Program-made: the position numbers and the translations under genes
Origin: Lachnocurva sp029100405
GTDB lineage: Bacteria; Bacillota; Clostridia; Lachnospirales; Lachnospiraceae
DNA: 64,000 nucleotides
Direction: 5' to 3'
NCBI GenBank assembly: GCA_046263755.1
Contig: JBJYZC010000008.1
Coordinates: 62,001 to 126,000 of the forward strand
Part shown: positions 8,878-16,163 of the stretch, one piece after another
Numbering within the stretch: the stretch's first letter is position 1
How the letters are laid out: every line of letters begins with the position of its first letter
Notes under the pieces: generated by a model
What the model was told of the DNA's origin: nothing
Seen by the model: only the letters and a program-made list of their open reading frames with translations
The model's database searches: none

Positions 8878-11511
8878 ATGGCAAAAAAGTGGGTCTACCT
8901 TTTCAGCGAAGGTAACAAGGACATGCGTGAGCTCCTTGGCGGCAAAGGTGCAAACCTCTGCGAGATGACTAACATTGGTCTTCCGGTACCTGCTGGTTTC
9001 GTTATCACTACCGAAGCCTGCACACAGTACTATGAGGACGGCCGTCAGATCAATGACGAGATCGAAGGTCAGATCGTTGAGTACATGAAGAAGATTGAGG
9101 AAGAGACCGGCAAGAAGTTCGGCGATAAAGAGAACCCGCTTCTTGTTTCCGTTCGTTCCGGTGCACGTGCTTCTATGCCTGGTATGATGGACACCATCCT
9201 GAACCTTGGTCTGAACGAAGATGTTGTTGAGGCTGTAGCAAAGAAGTCCGGCAACCCCAGATGGGCTTGGGACTGCTACAGAAGATTCATCCAGATGTTC
9301 TCCGATGTCGTTATGGAAGTTTCCAAGAGCGAGTTCGAGAAGATCATCGACAAGAAGAAGGCTGAGAGAGGTGTTACTCAGGACGTTGAGCTGACCACTG
9401 AGGATCTTCAGGATCTGGCTGAGCAGTTCAAGGTTATGTACAAGGAAAAGATCGGCAAGGACTTCCCGACCGATCCGAAGGAACAGCTCTTTGAGGCAGT
9501 TAAGGCCGTATTCAGAAGCTGGGACAACCCTCGTGCCAATGTATACCGTCGTGACAACGATATCCCTTATTCCTGGGGTACTGCTGTTAACATCGTAGAG
9601 ATGGTATTCGGTAACATGGGTGATGATTCCGGTTCCGGTGTTGCATTCTCCCGTGATCCTGCAACCGGTGAAAACAAGTTCTATGCAGAGATCCTGATGA
9701 ATGCACAGGGCGAGGACGTTGTATCCGGAGCTCGTACTCCTATGAAGATCGAAGAGATCAAGAAGACTCTGCCTCATATCTATGAGCAGCTCCTTGAGAT
9801 CTCCAATAAGCTGGAAGATCACTACAGAGACATGCAGGATATGGAGTTCACCATCGAGCATGGTAAGCTTTACATGCTGCAGTGCCGTAACGGTAAGAGA
9901 ACCGCTAAGGCTGCTCTGAAGATCGCTCATGACATGGTAAATGAAGGCCTGATCGATAAGAAGCAGGCTGTTCTCTCTGTAGAGCCTCGTAACCTGGATA
10001 CTCTGCTTCACGGTTCCTTCTCCAAGGATGTTGTTAAGAACGCAACTCAGATCGGTAAGGGACTTCCTGCAGCTCCTGGTGCTGCATGCGGTAAGATCGT
10101 CTTCACTGCAGAAGAGGCAAAGGCTCAGGCTGCAAAGGGTGAGAAGGTCGTTCTCGTTCGTCGTGAGACCTCTCCGGAAGATATCGAAGGTATGAAGGCA
10201 GCTCAGGGTATCCTGACCGCTCGTGGCGGTATGACCAGCCATGCAGCCGTTGTTGCCCGTGGTATGGGTGCTTGCTGCGTAGCAGGATGCTCCGACATCG
10301 TATTCTCTGAAGATGAAACAAGCTTCACTCTTGGCGGACATACCTACAAGGAAGGTGATGTCATCTCCTTCGACGGTTCTACCGGTAACATCTATGATGG
10401 TGCTCTTCCCGTACAGGAAGGTGCGATCGAGGATGAGGATTTCGCAACCATCATGAAGTGGGCAGATGAGATCCGTACCATGAAGGTTCGTACCAATGCA
10501 GATACTCCTGCAGATGCTAAGAAGGCAAGAGAGCTTGGCGCAGAAGGTATCGGCCTTTGCCGTACCGAGCATATGTTCTTCGCCGGTGATCGTATCAACG
10601 CTATTCGTGAGATGATCGTTGCCGATACCAAGGAAGATCGTGAAAAGGCTCTCGATAAGATCCTTCCTCTGCAGCAGGGTGATTTCGAACAGCTCTTCGA
10701 GGCAATGGAAGGTGATCCTGTCACCATTCGTTTCCTGGATCCGCCTCTTCATGAGTTCGTTCCTAAGACTGAAGAAGATATCGCAAAGGTTTGCGCTGAT
10801 ACCGGTAAGACTCCGGAGCAGGTTAAGGCTGTCATCGCCGGTCTCGTAGAGGCTAACCCTATGATGGGCCACAGAGGATGCCGTCTTCCGATCACCTATC
10901 CGGAGATCGCTGTAATGCAGACCAAGGCTGTTATCCGTGCAGCAATCAATGTTCAGAAGAAGCACAGCGACTGGACCATCGTTCCTGAGATCGAAGTACC
11001 TCTGGTAGGTATTGAGAAGGAGCTGAAGTTCGTTAAGTCCATCATCGTTAAGACTGCAGATGCTGAGATCAAGGCAGCTGGTGTAGACCTTTCTTATAAG
11101 GTTGGTACCATGATCGAGATCCCGAGAGCAGCTCTGACCGCTGATGAGATCGCTAAGGATGCAGAGTTCTTCTGCTTCGGTACCAACGATCTGACTCAGA
11201 TGACCTTCGGATTCTCTCGTGATGATGCAGGTAAGTTCCTGAATGCTTACTATGACAACAAGATCCTTGAGAACGATCCGTTCGCAAAGCTGGATCAGGA
11301 TGGTGTCGGCAAGCTGATGAAGATGGCTGTAGAACTTGGACACAAGACTCGTCCGGATATGCACATCGGTATCTGCGGTGAGCACGGTGGAGATCCTTCT
11401 TCCGTTGAGTTCTGCAACGCAATCGGTCTTGACTATGTATCCTGCTCTCCGTTCAGAGTTCCGATCGCTCGTCTTGCAGCAGCACAGGCTGTTCTGAAGC
11501 AGAGTAAATAA
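8878..11511 (+). CDS. ppdK: Pyruvate, phosphate dikinase
   Basis: Interconverts pyruvate + ATP + Pi and PEP + AMP + PPi. In anaerobic Clostridia it links PEP and pyruvate in glycolysis or gluconeogenesis. The 877-aa length is typical. The N-terminal ATP-grasp domain starts GGKGANLCEM (near 21). The swivelling phosphohistidine domain carries GGMTSHAAVVARGMG (near 450-465, His is the phosphorylated residue). The C-terminal PEP/pyruvate TIM barrel includes GLCRTEHMF and GICGEHGGDPSS. The SD is AGGAGG. Codon choice is strongly biased (CGT, GGT, AAC, GTT), more than in its neighbours, which suggests very high expression. A strong terminator follows. Confidence 0.98.
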   Translation: MAKKWVYLFSEGNKDMRELLGGKGANLCEMTNIGLPVPAGFVITTEACTQYYEDGRQINDEIEGQIVEYMKKIEEETGKKFGDKENPLLVSVRSGARASMPGMMDTILNLGLNEDVVEAVAKKSGNPRWAWDCYRRFIQMFSDVVMEVSKSEFEKIIDKKKAERGVTQDVELTTEDLQDLAEQFKVMYKEKIGKDFPTDPKEQLFEAVKAVFRSWDNPRANVYRRDNDIPYSWGTAVNIVEMVFGNMGDDSGSGVAFSRDPATGENKFYAEILMNAQGEDVVSGARTPMKIEEIKKTLPHIYEQLLEISNKLEDHYRDMQDMEFTIEHGKLYMLQCRNGKRTAKAALKIAHDMVNEGLIDKKQAVLSVEPRNLDTLLHGSFSKDVVKNATQIGKGLPAAPGAACGKIVFTAEEAKAQAAKGEKVVLVRRETSPEDIEGMKAAQGILTARGGMTSHAAVVARGMGACCVAGCSDIVFSEDETSFTLGGHTYKEGDVISFDGSTGNIYDGALPVQEGAIEDEDFATIMKWADEIRTMKVRTNADTPADAKKARELGAEGIGLCRTEHMFFAGDRINAIREMIVADTKEDREKALDKILPLQQGDFEQLFEAMEGDPVTIRFLDPPLHEFVPKTEEDIAKVCADTGKTPEQVKAVIAGLVEANPMMGHRGCRLPITYPEIAVMQTKAVIRAAINVQKKHSDWTIVPEIEVPLVGIEKELKFVKSIIVKTADAEIKAAGVDLSYKVGTMIEIPRAALTADEIAKDAEFFCFGTNDLTQMTFGFSRDDAGKFLNAYYDNKILENDPFAKLDQDGVGKLMKMAVELGHKTRPDMHIGICGEHGGDPSSVEFCNAIGLDYVSCSPFRVPIARLAAAQAVLKQSK

Positions 11512-11529
11512 TCGATCGAATTACTAGTT

Positions 11530-11562
11530 CCGCCCCGGTAGTTTACCGGGGCGGTTTTTTTT
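11530..11562 (+). terminator. Intrinsic terminator after ppdK
   Basis: A perfect 10-bp GC-rich stem, CCGCCCCGGT / ACCGGGGCGG, has a 5-nt loop and is followed by eight T. Confidence 0.95.
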
Positions 11563-11630
11563 ATATACTTATATGATTTGAGGCAGGCGAGCCGGCCGGT
11601 GGCCGGAATGAAACTGCAGGTCGCGAAAAC

Positions 11631-11893
11631 GGTCAGAAAGCCTGGTTTCGTGTTAAATATTCGACATATGAAATTTGTTGAGAATTATGCGCATTCTTCG
11701 TGGTCAGAAGGCCTGGTTTCGTGTTAAATATTCGATATATGAAATTTATTGAGAATCATGCGTGTTTTTCAGGCAGTTTCATAGCATGATTTTCAACAGA
11801 TTTCATATATCGAATTTTTTGGCCTGAGAAAGGCTATTTTTGAGCTGGAAATACGCATGATTTTGAAAAGATTTCAAATATCGAATTTGAGGG
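11631..11893. repeat. Cluster of four diverged intergenic repeats (two direct, two inverted)
   Basis: Copies 1 (11631-11700) and 2 (11702-11770) are direct repeats of about 70 bp sharing GGTCAGAA, CCTGGTTTCGTGTTAAAT and ATATGAAATTT. Copies 3 (11784-11831) and 4 (11855-11893) carry the same core reversed. Copy 2 and copy 3 can fold into a nearly perfect stem: 11731-11761 against 11784-11814, 31 positions with a few mismatches and a 22-nt loop. There is no coding potential. Possible readings are a MITE-like or REP-like element, or an island boundary. Nothing else is recognisable between ppdK and 11940. Confidence 0.8.
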
Positions 11894-11948
11894 GGAATAC
11901 ATGGAAGGACATTGGAACAAGCATTTAACGGTGCCATTATTATCATAG

Positions 11949-11991
11949 ACAAGTGAGAGGTAAACAAAAGCCCCTCACTTGTTTTTCTTTT
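11949..11991 (+). terminator. Terminator-like hairpin in the island
   Basis: ACAAGTGAGAGG (11949-11960) pairs with CCCCTCACTTGT (11971-11982) with one mismatch, then TTTTTCTTTT. No gene ends directly before it, so it may close a small RNA or be left over from a deleted gene. Confidence 0.6.
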
Positions 11992-12005
11992 GCAGAAGAA
12001 TCTGT

Positions 12006-12042
12006 ATTGAACAAAAATGCGGATTCCGCATTTTTGTTCAAT
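12006..12042. repeat. Perfect 37-bp palindrome
   Basis: Two 18-nt arms (ATTGAACAAAAATGCGGA and its complement) flank a single central T. It stands about 20 bp before the ATG of the ATPase remnant. In DUF4143-type ATPase genes such a site could be an operator or an attenuator; here the gene behind it is broken. Confidence 0.85.
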
Positions 12043-12062
12043 AAGTAATGAGGTGGAACAAT

Positions 12063-12169
12063 ATGGAAATACGCAGAGATAGATATTTGAATAAGCTTAT
12101 TTCAAAGAAGCATAACGGACTAATTAAGGTTATAACAGGTATGCGAAGATGTGGAAAATCATATCTTTT
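12063..12169 (+). pseudogene. 5' remnant of an AAA-type ATPase gene (DUF4143-like)
   Basis: A good ribosome site (GAGGTGG) and ATG 12063 open a frame starting MEIRRDRYLNKLISKK and reaching the Walker A motif GMRRCGKSYLLF. This is the usual start of the fast-evolving Clostridia ATPases with a C-terminal DUF4143 domain, normally about 400 aa. About 36 residues survive. The frame then runs into unrelated DNA and stops at TGA 12213-12215. The rest has been deleted. Confidence 0.75.
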
Positions 12170-12354
12170 ATTTCATTCCACTTTTGTTTGCTCTGGAAGC
12201 GATCATGGGTTTTGACGGAATCCGATGGGCATACGTTGCGGCAGATATGATGTCTGTGGGAATCGCGATTGCATTATTTGTAATGGGATGGAAAAAGATG
12301 GTACAAAAAGATACGGTAATCGATTTGTCAAAGGAAGAGAAGATGGCATCGTAA
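12170..12354 (+). pseudogene. 3' remnant of a MATE transporter gene
   Basis: In a different reading frame from the ATPase fragment, the last roughly 60 codons of a MATE-type transporter are readable: IPLLFALEAIMGFDGIRWAY, then a hydrophobic helix and the basic tail MGWKKMVQK, ending at TAA 12354. The upstream part is missing; it joins the ATPase fragment at about 12165-12175. Family assignment rests on the characteristic last helix (G-I-R/W-A-Y then GIAIALFVMGW). Confidence 0.65.
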
Positions 12355-12525
12355 GGTTGCAGGATTGCTTTAAAACTGGATAAGGTTTGGAATGCCCGCA
12401 TTGCTGATTACACCTGCTTTGCGGGTATTTCTTATATATTGGCATACGGGGATATTGTTGATTGGCGAAATTCGCAGACGTTGTTAAAATATGATTTGTC
12501 TTGTTGTGATCCAATAAAAGTGCTA

Positions 12526-12564
12526 TTTTTAATTTGTAACATAAATTGCGTTACAAATTAAAAA
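12526..12564 (+). promoter_or_regulatory. Palindromic operator of the AbiE-like pair
   Basis: A perfect 15-bp inverted repeat, TTTTTAATTTGTAAC (12526-12540) and GTTACAAATTAAAAA (12550-12564), with a 9-bp centre ends directly at the ribosome site of the gene at 12576. AbiEi-type antitoxins are known to repress their own operon by binding inverted repeats, so this is the expected place and form. It could also fold in RNA and mask the ribosome site. Confidence 0.65.
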
Positions 12565-12575
12565 GAGGATTATAT

Positions 12576-13523
12576 ATGAAAGAATTTATAGAGAAGAGCA
12601 TTGGGATGGAAGTAGATATTAAAGATGTAGATTGCAATGGAAAACTTCCAATGATCTATTTTTCATTATATGATTTCAAGATTGCGAGTATGCATAATAT
12701 AGAGTGGCTAATAGCAATTCCAAAAGAAAAAATTAATTTGGCTCAATTACGAAAGAACCATAGGCAAATTGAAAAGCTTTTGGATATGCGTTGTGCTTTG
12801 TATATAAAGAATACAAGCACTTACTCTAAGAATGCAATGATAGCAGATGGAATTCCTTTTATTGTAGAAGATAAGGAAATATATCTTCCATTTTTAGGAA
12901 TCCTTCTTAATTCTGCTCGTGAAAGAACTATAAAGCCAGTTCAAAGAATATCATTTTTAACCCAAAAAATGATTCTTACATCAATCTATGAAAAATGGAA
13001 TGGAATTACAGTTACAAAAGCAGCAGAACAGCTAGACATTACAAAAATGTCTGCCTCTAGGTGTTTCGACGAGATAGATTTTTTTGATATGCCAATTCTT
13101 GGAACCAAGGGCAGGTCACGTGTCATTAATGTACCGGATGATATAAAGGAACTGTGGAGTAGTATTGAAGTTTATATGAGAAATCCGGTGTTAAATATCT
13201 TTTATATTAATGATAATCTGAAACTTCCTGTCTTTGGCGGAATGTCAGCGCTTGCAGAGTATTCAATGATATCTGATAATAAATATCCTACTTATGTCGT
13301 GGCAAAGAAAGATATAAAAGATTTGGCATTGAAGGATAGGTTGGTTGATATAAAAAAAGATGAACCTGGCTGCATTATACAGGAAGTGGGTTACGTGGTT
13401 TCTTTCGGTAAAGGTGATGCTATTGATCCACTGTCACTGTTATTATCATTGTCTGATAATGAAAAAGCGGATGAAAGAATTGAAATTTCTATAAGAGAAA
13501 TGTTGGAGGAATATGTATGGTAG
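12576..13523 (+). CDS. AbiEi-like winged-helix antitoxin/regulator
   Basis: Predicted DNA-binding partner of the downstream nucleotidyltransferase in a type IV toxin-antitoxin pair. About 315 aa from ATG 12576; a TTG at 12546 lies inside the operator and is less likely. A helix-turn-helix is visible near 145-170 (ITVTKAAEQLDITKMSASR). The C-terminal region PVFGGMSALAEYSMISDNKY resembles the AbiEi C-terminal region. The gene is clearly AT-rich compared with the ppdK and apt regions, which suggests transfer. It overlaps the next gene by 7 bp, so translation is coupled. Family placement is by motif recognition. A DNA-binding regulator of another type is the alternative. Confidence 0.65.
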   Translation: MKEFIEKSIGMEVDIKDVDCNGKLPMIYFSLYDFKIASMHNIEWLIAIPKEKINLAQLRKNHRQIEKLLDMRCALYIKNTSTYSKNAMIADGIPFIVEDKEIYLPFLGILLNSARERTIKPVQRISFLTQKMILTSIYEKWNGITVTKAAEQLDITKMSASRCFDEIDFFDMPILGTKGRSRVINVPDDIKELWSSIEVYMRNPVLNIFYINDNLKLPVFGGMSALAEYSMISDNKYPTYVVAKKDIKDLALKDRLVDIKKDEPGCIIQEVGYVVSFGKGDAIDPLSLLLSLSDNEKADERIEISIREMLEEYVW

Positions 13524-14296
13524 CAGGGCTGCTAAAATTTAAAGAGTATTTTAAAGACTACTCAGATAGTTATGTATTAATTGGTGGTGCCGCATGTGAT
13601 ATTCTATTTACAGAGAATGAGGCAGATTTTCGAGCAACAAGAGATTTGGATATGGTGCTCATTGTAGAGGCACTTACACCAGAGTTTGCCGGAATCTTTT
13701 GGAATTTTATTAAAGATGGTGATTATAGGCATATAAGTGGAAGTACGGGAAAGCCACAGTTCTATCGTTTTGATAAACCGCAGGTAGAAGGCTTTCCAAA
13801 AATGATAGAGTTATTTTCTCGAACAGATTTTGAGCTTAAAAGTCACATTGGTATAACACCGCTTCATGTGAGTGATGATATTTCAAGTCTATCGGCCATC
13901 CTTTTGGATGATGATTATTATAAGGTCCTTTTGAATGGACGAGTGATAGAGAATGGATTTTCTGTTTTAAGACCAGAGTATTTGATTCTATTTAAGGCTA
14001 AGGCGTATTTGGACTTGAGTTCACGAAAAGCAAAAGGAGAAAAGGTGGACTCTGCGGATATTAAAAAGCATAAAAAAGATGTTTTGAGATTGGCGGTTGA
14101 GATGGTTTTGAATCCTGTATCGGATTTGCCAGACTCTGTCATGGATGATATTCATCATTTCATTAATAATCTTCGAGAAGATGAATTTGACCAGAATAGT
14201 TTAAAGACGTATAGAGTTACAAATGATCAGGTGATAAGTCGCTTGGTAAGTATTTTCGAAGTTCACATTGAGGCAGCGAAAACTCAAGAAGATTGA
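13517..14296 (+). CDS. AbiEii-like nucleotidyltransferase (putative toxin)
   Basis: 259-aa protein with a nucleotidyltransferase-fold signature at the N-terminus: YVLIGGAACDILF (near 21-33), then RATRDLDMVL near 46-55, the G-G...D-L-D pattern of the AbiEii/DNA polymerase-beta superfamily. AbiEii toxins transfer nucleotides to target RNAs and cause growth arrest or abortive phage infection; which activity applies here is unknown. It has no ribosome site of its own beyond the GGAGGA inside the upstream gene, overlaps it (ATG within the last codons), and is equally AT-rich. The upstream winged-helix gene is the likely antitoxin. Confidence 0.68.
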   Translation: MVAGLLKFKEYFKDYSDSYVLIGGAACDILFTENEADFRATRDLDMVLIVEALTPEFAGIFWNFIKDGDYRHISGSTGKPQFYRFDKPQVEGFPKMIELFSRTDFELKSHIGITPLHVSDDISSLSAILLDDDYYKVLLNGRVIENGFSVLRPEYLILFKAKAYLDLSSRKAKGEKVDSADIKKHKKDVLRLAVEMVLNPVSDLPDSVMDDIHHFINNLREDEFDQNSLKTYRVTNDQVISRLVSIFEVHIEAAKTQED

Positions 14297-14299
14297 CGT

Positions 14300-14328
14300 T
14301 TGACAGTCTCCTGCAAGCTCGCTATAAT
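14300..14328 (+). promoter_or_regulatory. Perfect consensus promoter before the second MATE gene
   Basis: TTGACA (14300-14305), exactly 17 bp, then TATAAT (14323-14328): both hexamers match the vegetative consensus at every position. It begins three bases after the stop codon of the putative toxin gene. Transcription would start near 14335, about 120-140 bp before the MATE start codon. Confidence 0.85.
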
Positions 14329-14376
14329 AATATACGCAAAATTTTAGTGGACTTTTCCGGATTTGATCATCTTTTT

Positions 14377-14414
14377 GCCACACAGCTATCTTGTGATAGT
14401 TGTGTGGCTTTTTT
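14377..14414 (+). terminator. Terminator/attenuator hairpin in the MATE leader
   Basis: A 14-bp stem, GCCACACAGCTATC / GATAGTTGTGTGGC, with one wobble pair and a TTGT loop is followed by six T. Because it lies between a consensus promoter and the MATE gene, it would cut most transcripts to about 80 nt unless relieved. It could therefore be an attenuator, or the end of a small RNA. Confidence 0.75.
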
Positions 14415-14457
14415 GTTGCCTGTATCTCGGAAGTATTAGCAGAATGGAGGACAATTT

Positions 14458-15837
14458 GTGGAGAAGAGGGAAAGTATGCAGACCAATAACAAAATGGCGG
14501 TTGTGCCCGTTGGAAAACTCATCTGGCAAATGTCGATACCGCCGCTGATTTCCATGTTTCTGCAATATTCTTATAATCTGATAGACAGCGCATTTGTAGC
14601 GCGGCTGAGTGAAAATGCTTTGACAGCGGTTTCCCTGTCGTTTCCCATTACAACTTTGATGAATGCGACATCGATCTGGATCGGTGTCGGCGTGAATGTA
14701 CTGATTGCAGGGTATCTTGGGGAGAAAAAGCAGGATGAGGCAAATACCACCGTCACACATGGATTGTTACTGGCTTTTGGAGTTGGTGCTTTGCTCAATC
14801 TTCTGTCATTACTGATTATGAGACCCTACTTTGGGGCATTTACCAATAACGAAGAAATTTATCAGTTGAGTCTTGCCTATATGAGCGTATGTTCGTTCAT
14901 GCAAATTCCCAACATGGTGCATATCGCAATCCAGAAGATGATACAGGCTACTGGGAACATGATTGCTCCTATGTGGTTTCAGATTGCAGGAGTGGTCGTT
15001 AATTTTGTATTTGACCCACTCCTAATTTTTGGTATTGGTGTTTTTCCAGCTATGGGAATCCGTGGCGCTGCGGTGGCTACTGTTGCGGGCTATTTGTTAT
15101 CCATGATTTTGGCATTTGCCTTGCTGCTGGGCAAAAAGCAAAAAGTGTGGATAAAGATCAAAGGATTTCATATACAAAAGAGGATGATTGCCCGTATATT
15201 CGCCCTTGGCTTACCATCTTTCATTATGAATGCCCTCAGTTCGTTTATGGTGACATTCGTCAATCTGTTTCTGGTAGCGTATTCCGATACGGCGATTGCA
15301 TTCTTCGGTGCATATTTTAAGGTACAGCAGCTGATCGTTATGACAGTAAATGGCTTGATTCAGGGCTGTCTTCCTATTATGCGGTTTAACTATGGTGCGG
15401 GAAACAGAGATAGGCTGCACTCCGCTTTCCGATACGGAACCGCTTTGGTCTCCGGTATGATGATACTGGGAACATTAACCGTCGTCCTCTTTCCGGCGCA
15501 GCTTTTGGGATTATTTACGGCGTCGGAAGCCATGCGCTCCTTTGGAATATCCGCTATGCGAATTATGGCGGCAAGCTATCTGTTTTGCGGTCTCTCTACC
15601 ATGATTTCCACCTATTTTCAGGCCACAGAAAAAGTAGGTTCCAGCATGGTGATTCAATTATGCAGGCAGATGCTTTTCCTTGTTCCTGCCTTATGGTGTC
15701 TGGACAGATTGTTCCATCTGAACGGAATCTGGCTTGCATTTCCTGTTGCGGAAACCGCCACTTTTCTCGTTGCGCTTGTGATGATGGCATGGCATCGCCG
15801 CAAAATACCTCATAAGGTATTCCAAGGAGAAAAATGA
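14458..15837 (+). CDS. MATE family efflux transporter
   Basis: Second intact MATE exporter of the window, about 459 aa with twelve hydrophobic segments. The first is IPPLISMFLQYSYNLIDSAF and the C-lobe repeat starts near 245 (ALGLPSFIMNALSSFMVTF). The start is uncertain: GTG 14458 has GGAGG seven bases upstream, while ATG 14476 has GAGGG five bases upstream and gives a more typical N-terminus (MQTNNKMAVVPVGKL). It sits in the accessory island, behind a promoter plus attenuator, and its last codons overlap the start of a broken MATE gene. This arrangement points to horizontal acquisition. Substrate unknown. Confidence 0.88.
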   Translation: MEKRESMQTNNKMAVVPVGKLIWQMSIPPLISMFLQYSYNLIDSAFVARLSENALTAVSLSFPITTLMNATSIWIGVGVNVLIAGYLGEKKQDEANTTVTHGLLLAFGVGALLNLLSLLIMRPYFGAFTNNEEIYQLSLAYMSVCSFMQIPNMVHIAIQKMIQATGNMIAPMWFQIAGVVVNFVFDPLLIFGIGVFPAMGIRGAAVATVAGYLLSMILAFALLLGKKQKVWIKIKGFHIQKRMIARIFALGLPSFIMNALSSFMVTFVNLFLVAYSDTAIAFFGAYFKVQQLIVMTVNGLIQGCLPIMRFNYGAGNRDRLHSAFRYGTALVSGMMILGTLTVVLFPAQLLGLFTASEAMRSFGISAMRIMAASYLFCGLSTMISTYFQATEKVGSSMVIQLCRQMLFLVPALWCLDRLFHLNGIWLAFPVAETATFLVALVMMAWHRRKIPHKVFQGEK

Positions 15838-15947
15838 TGAATGACACTTTCATGAAGGAAAAACCGGTATTATCGCAAGGCAATCACAGGCCCGTGACGG
15901 CGGCCCGAAAGCCATGTACACCGTCCTTACTACACTGCGTCGGATAA
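15834..15947 (+). pseudogene. 5' remnant of another MATE transporter gene
   Basis: ATG 15834 overlaps the TGA of the preceding MATE gene (ATGA) and opens a frame MMNDTFMKEKPVL, the usual start of a DinF/MepA-type MATE protein. After about 13 codons the sequence becomes unrelated and stops at TAA 15945-15947. It looks like a tandem, translationally coupled second MATE gene that has lost nearly all of its length. Confidence 0.5.
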
Positions 15948-16163
15948 ATTCCTGCTTCTCTAAGATGAGCAGCTATCGTATAATGGTGAAAGCGGCAGCT
16001 GTTCCGTTGGTGGAAATGATCATTCAAGTGTATATTCCGGAATTCGAGCACCTGGAAGAAAATAATATAAAGAGACATGAGAGTATTCCAGGCAACAAGA
16101 AATGAAATCATGATTTTGTACCGGGTGCTTGGACTAGCGTCAGTTTTTGTAGAGGTAAATGGA
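15948..16163. other. Non-coding remainder of the accessory island
   Basis: I see no convincing gene here. A short open frame from 15914 (63 codons, MYTVLTTLRRINSC) has no ribosome site and matches no family I know; it may be another broken fragment. The AGAGG at 16151 belongs to the HAD gene. Confidence 0.5.

Noticed and set aside
8800..11385. An 861-codon open frame on the strand opposite ppdK
   Set aside because: It mirrors ppdK in a register made open by ppdK's strong codon bias. It has no ribosome site or recognisable domain, and its Cys/Leu/Ser-rich composition is typical of antisense frames.
12546..12575. TTG start giving the AbiEi-like protein ten more residues
   Set aside because: It lies inside the operator dyad and has no ribosome site; ATG 12576 is preceded by AGAGG.
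14349..14438. GTG-initiated leader peptide through the MATE attenuator
   Set aside because: The frame is open for about 30 codons, but the ribosome site is weak, so it is mentioned only as a possibility and not annotated as a gene.
15914..16105. 63-codon frame after the MATE gene
   Set aside because: No ribosome site and no recognisable family; it overlaps the MATE 5' remnant. Probably debris.
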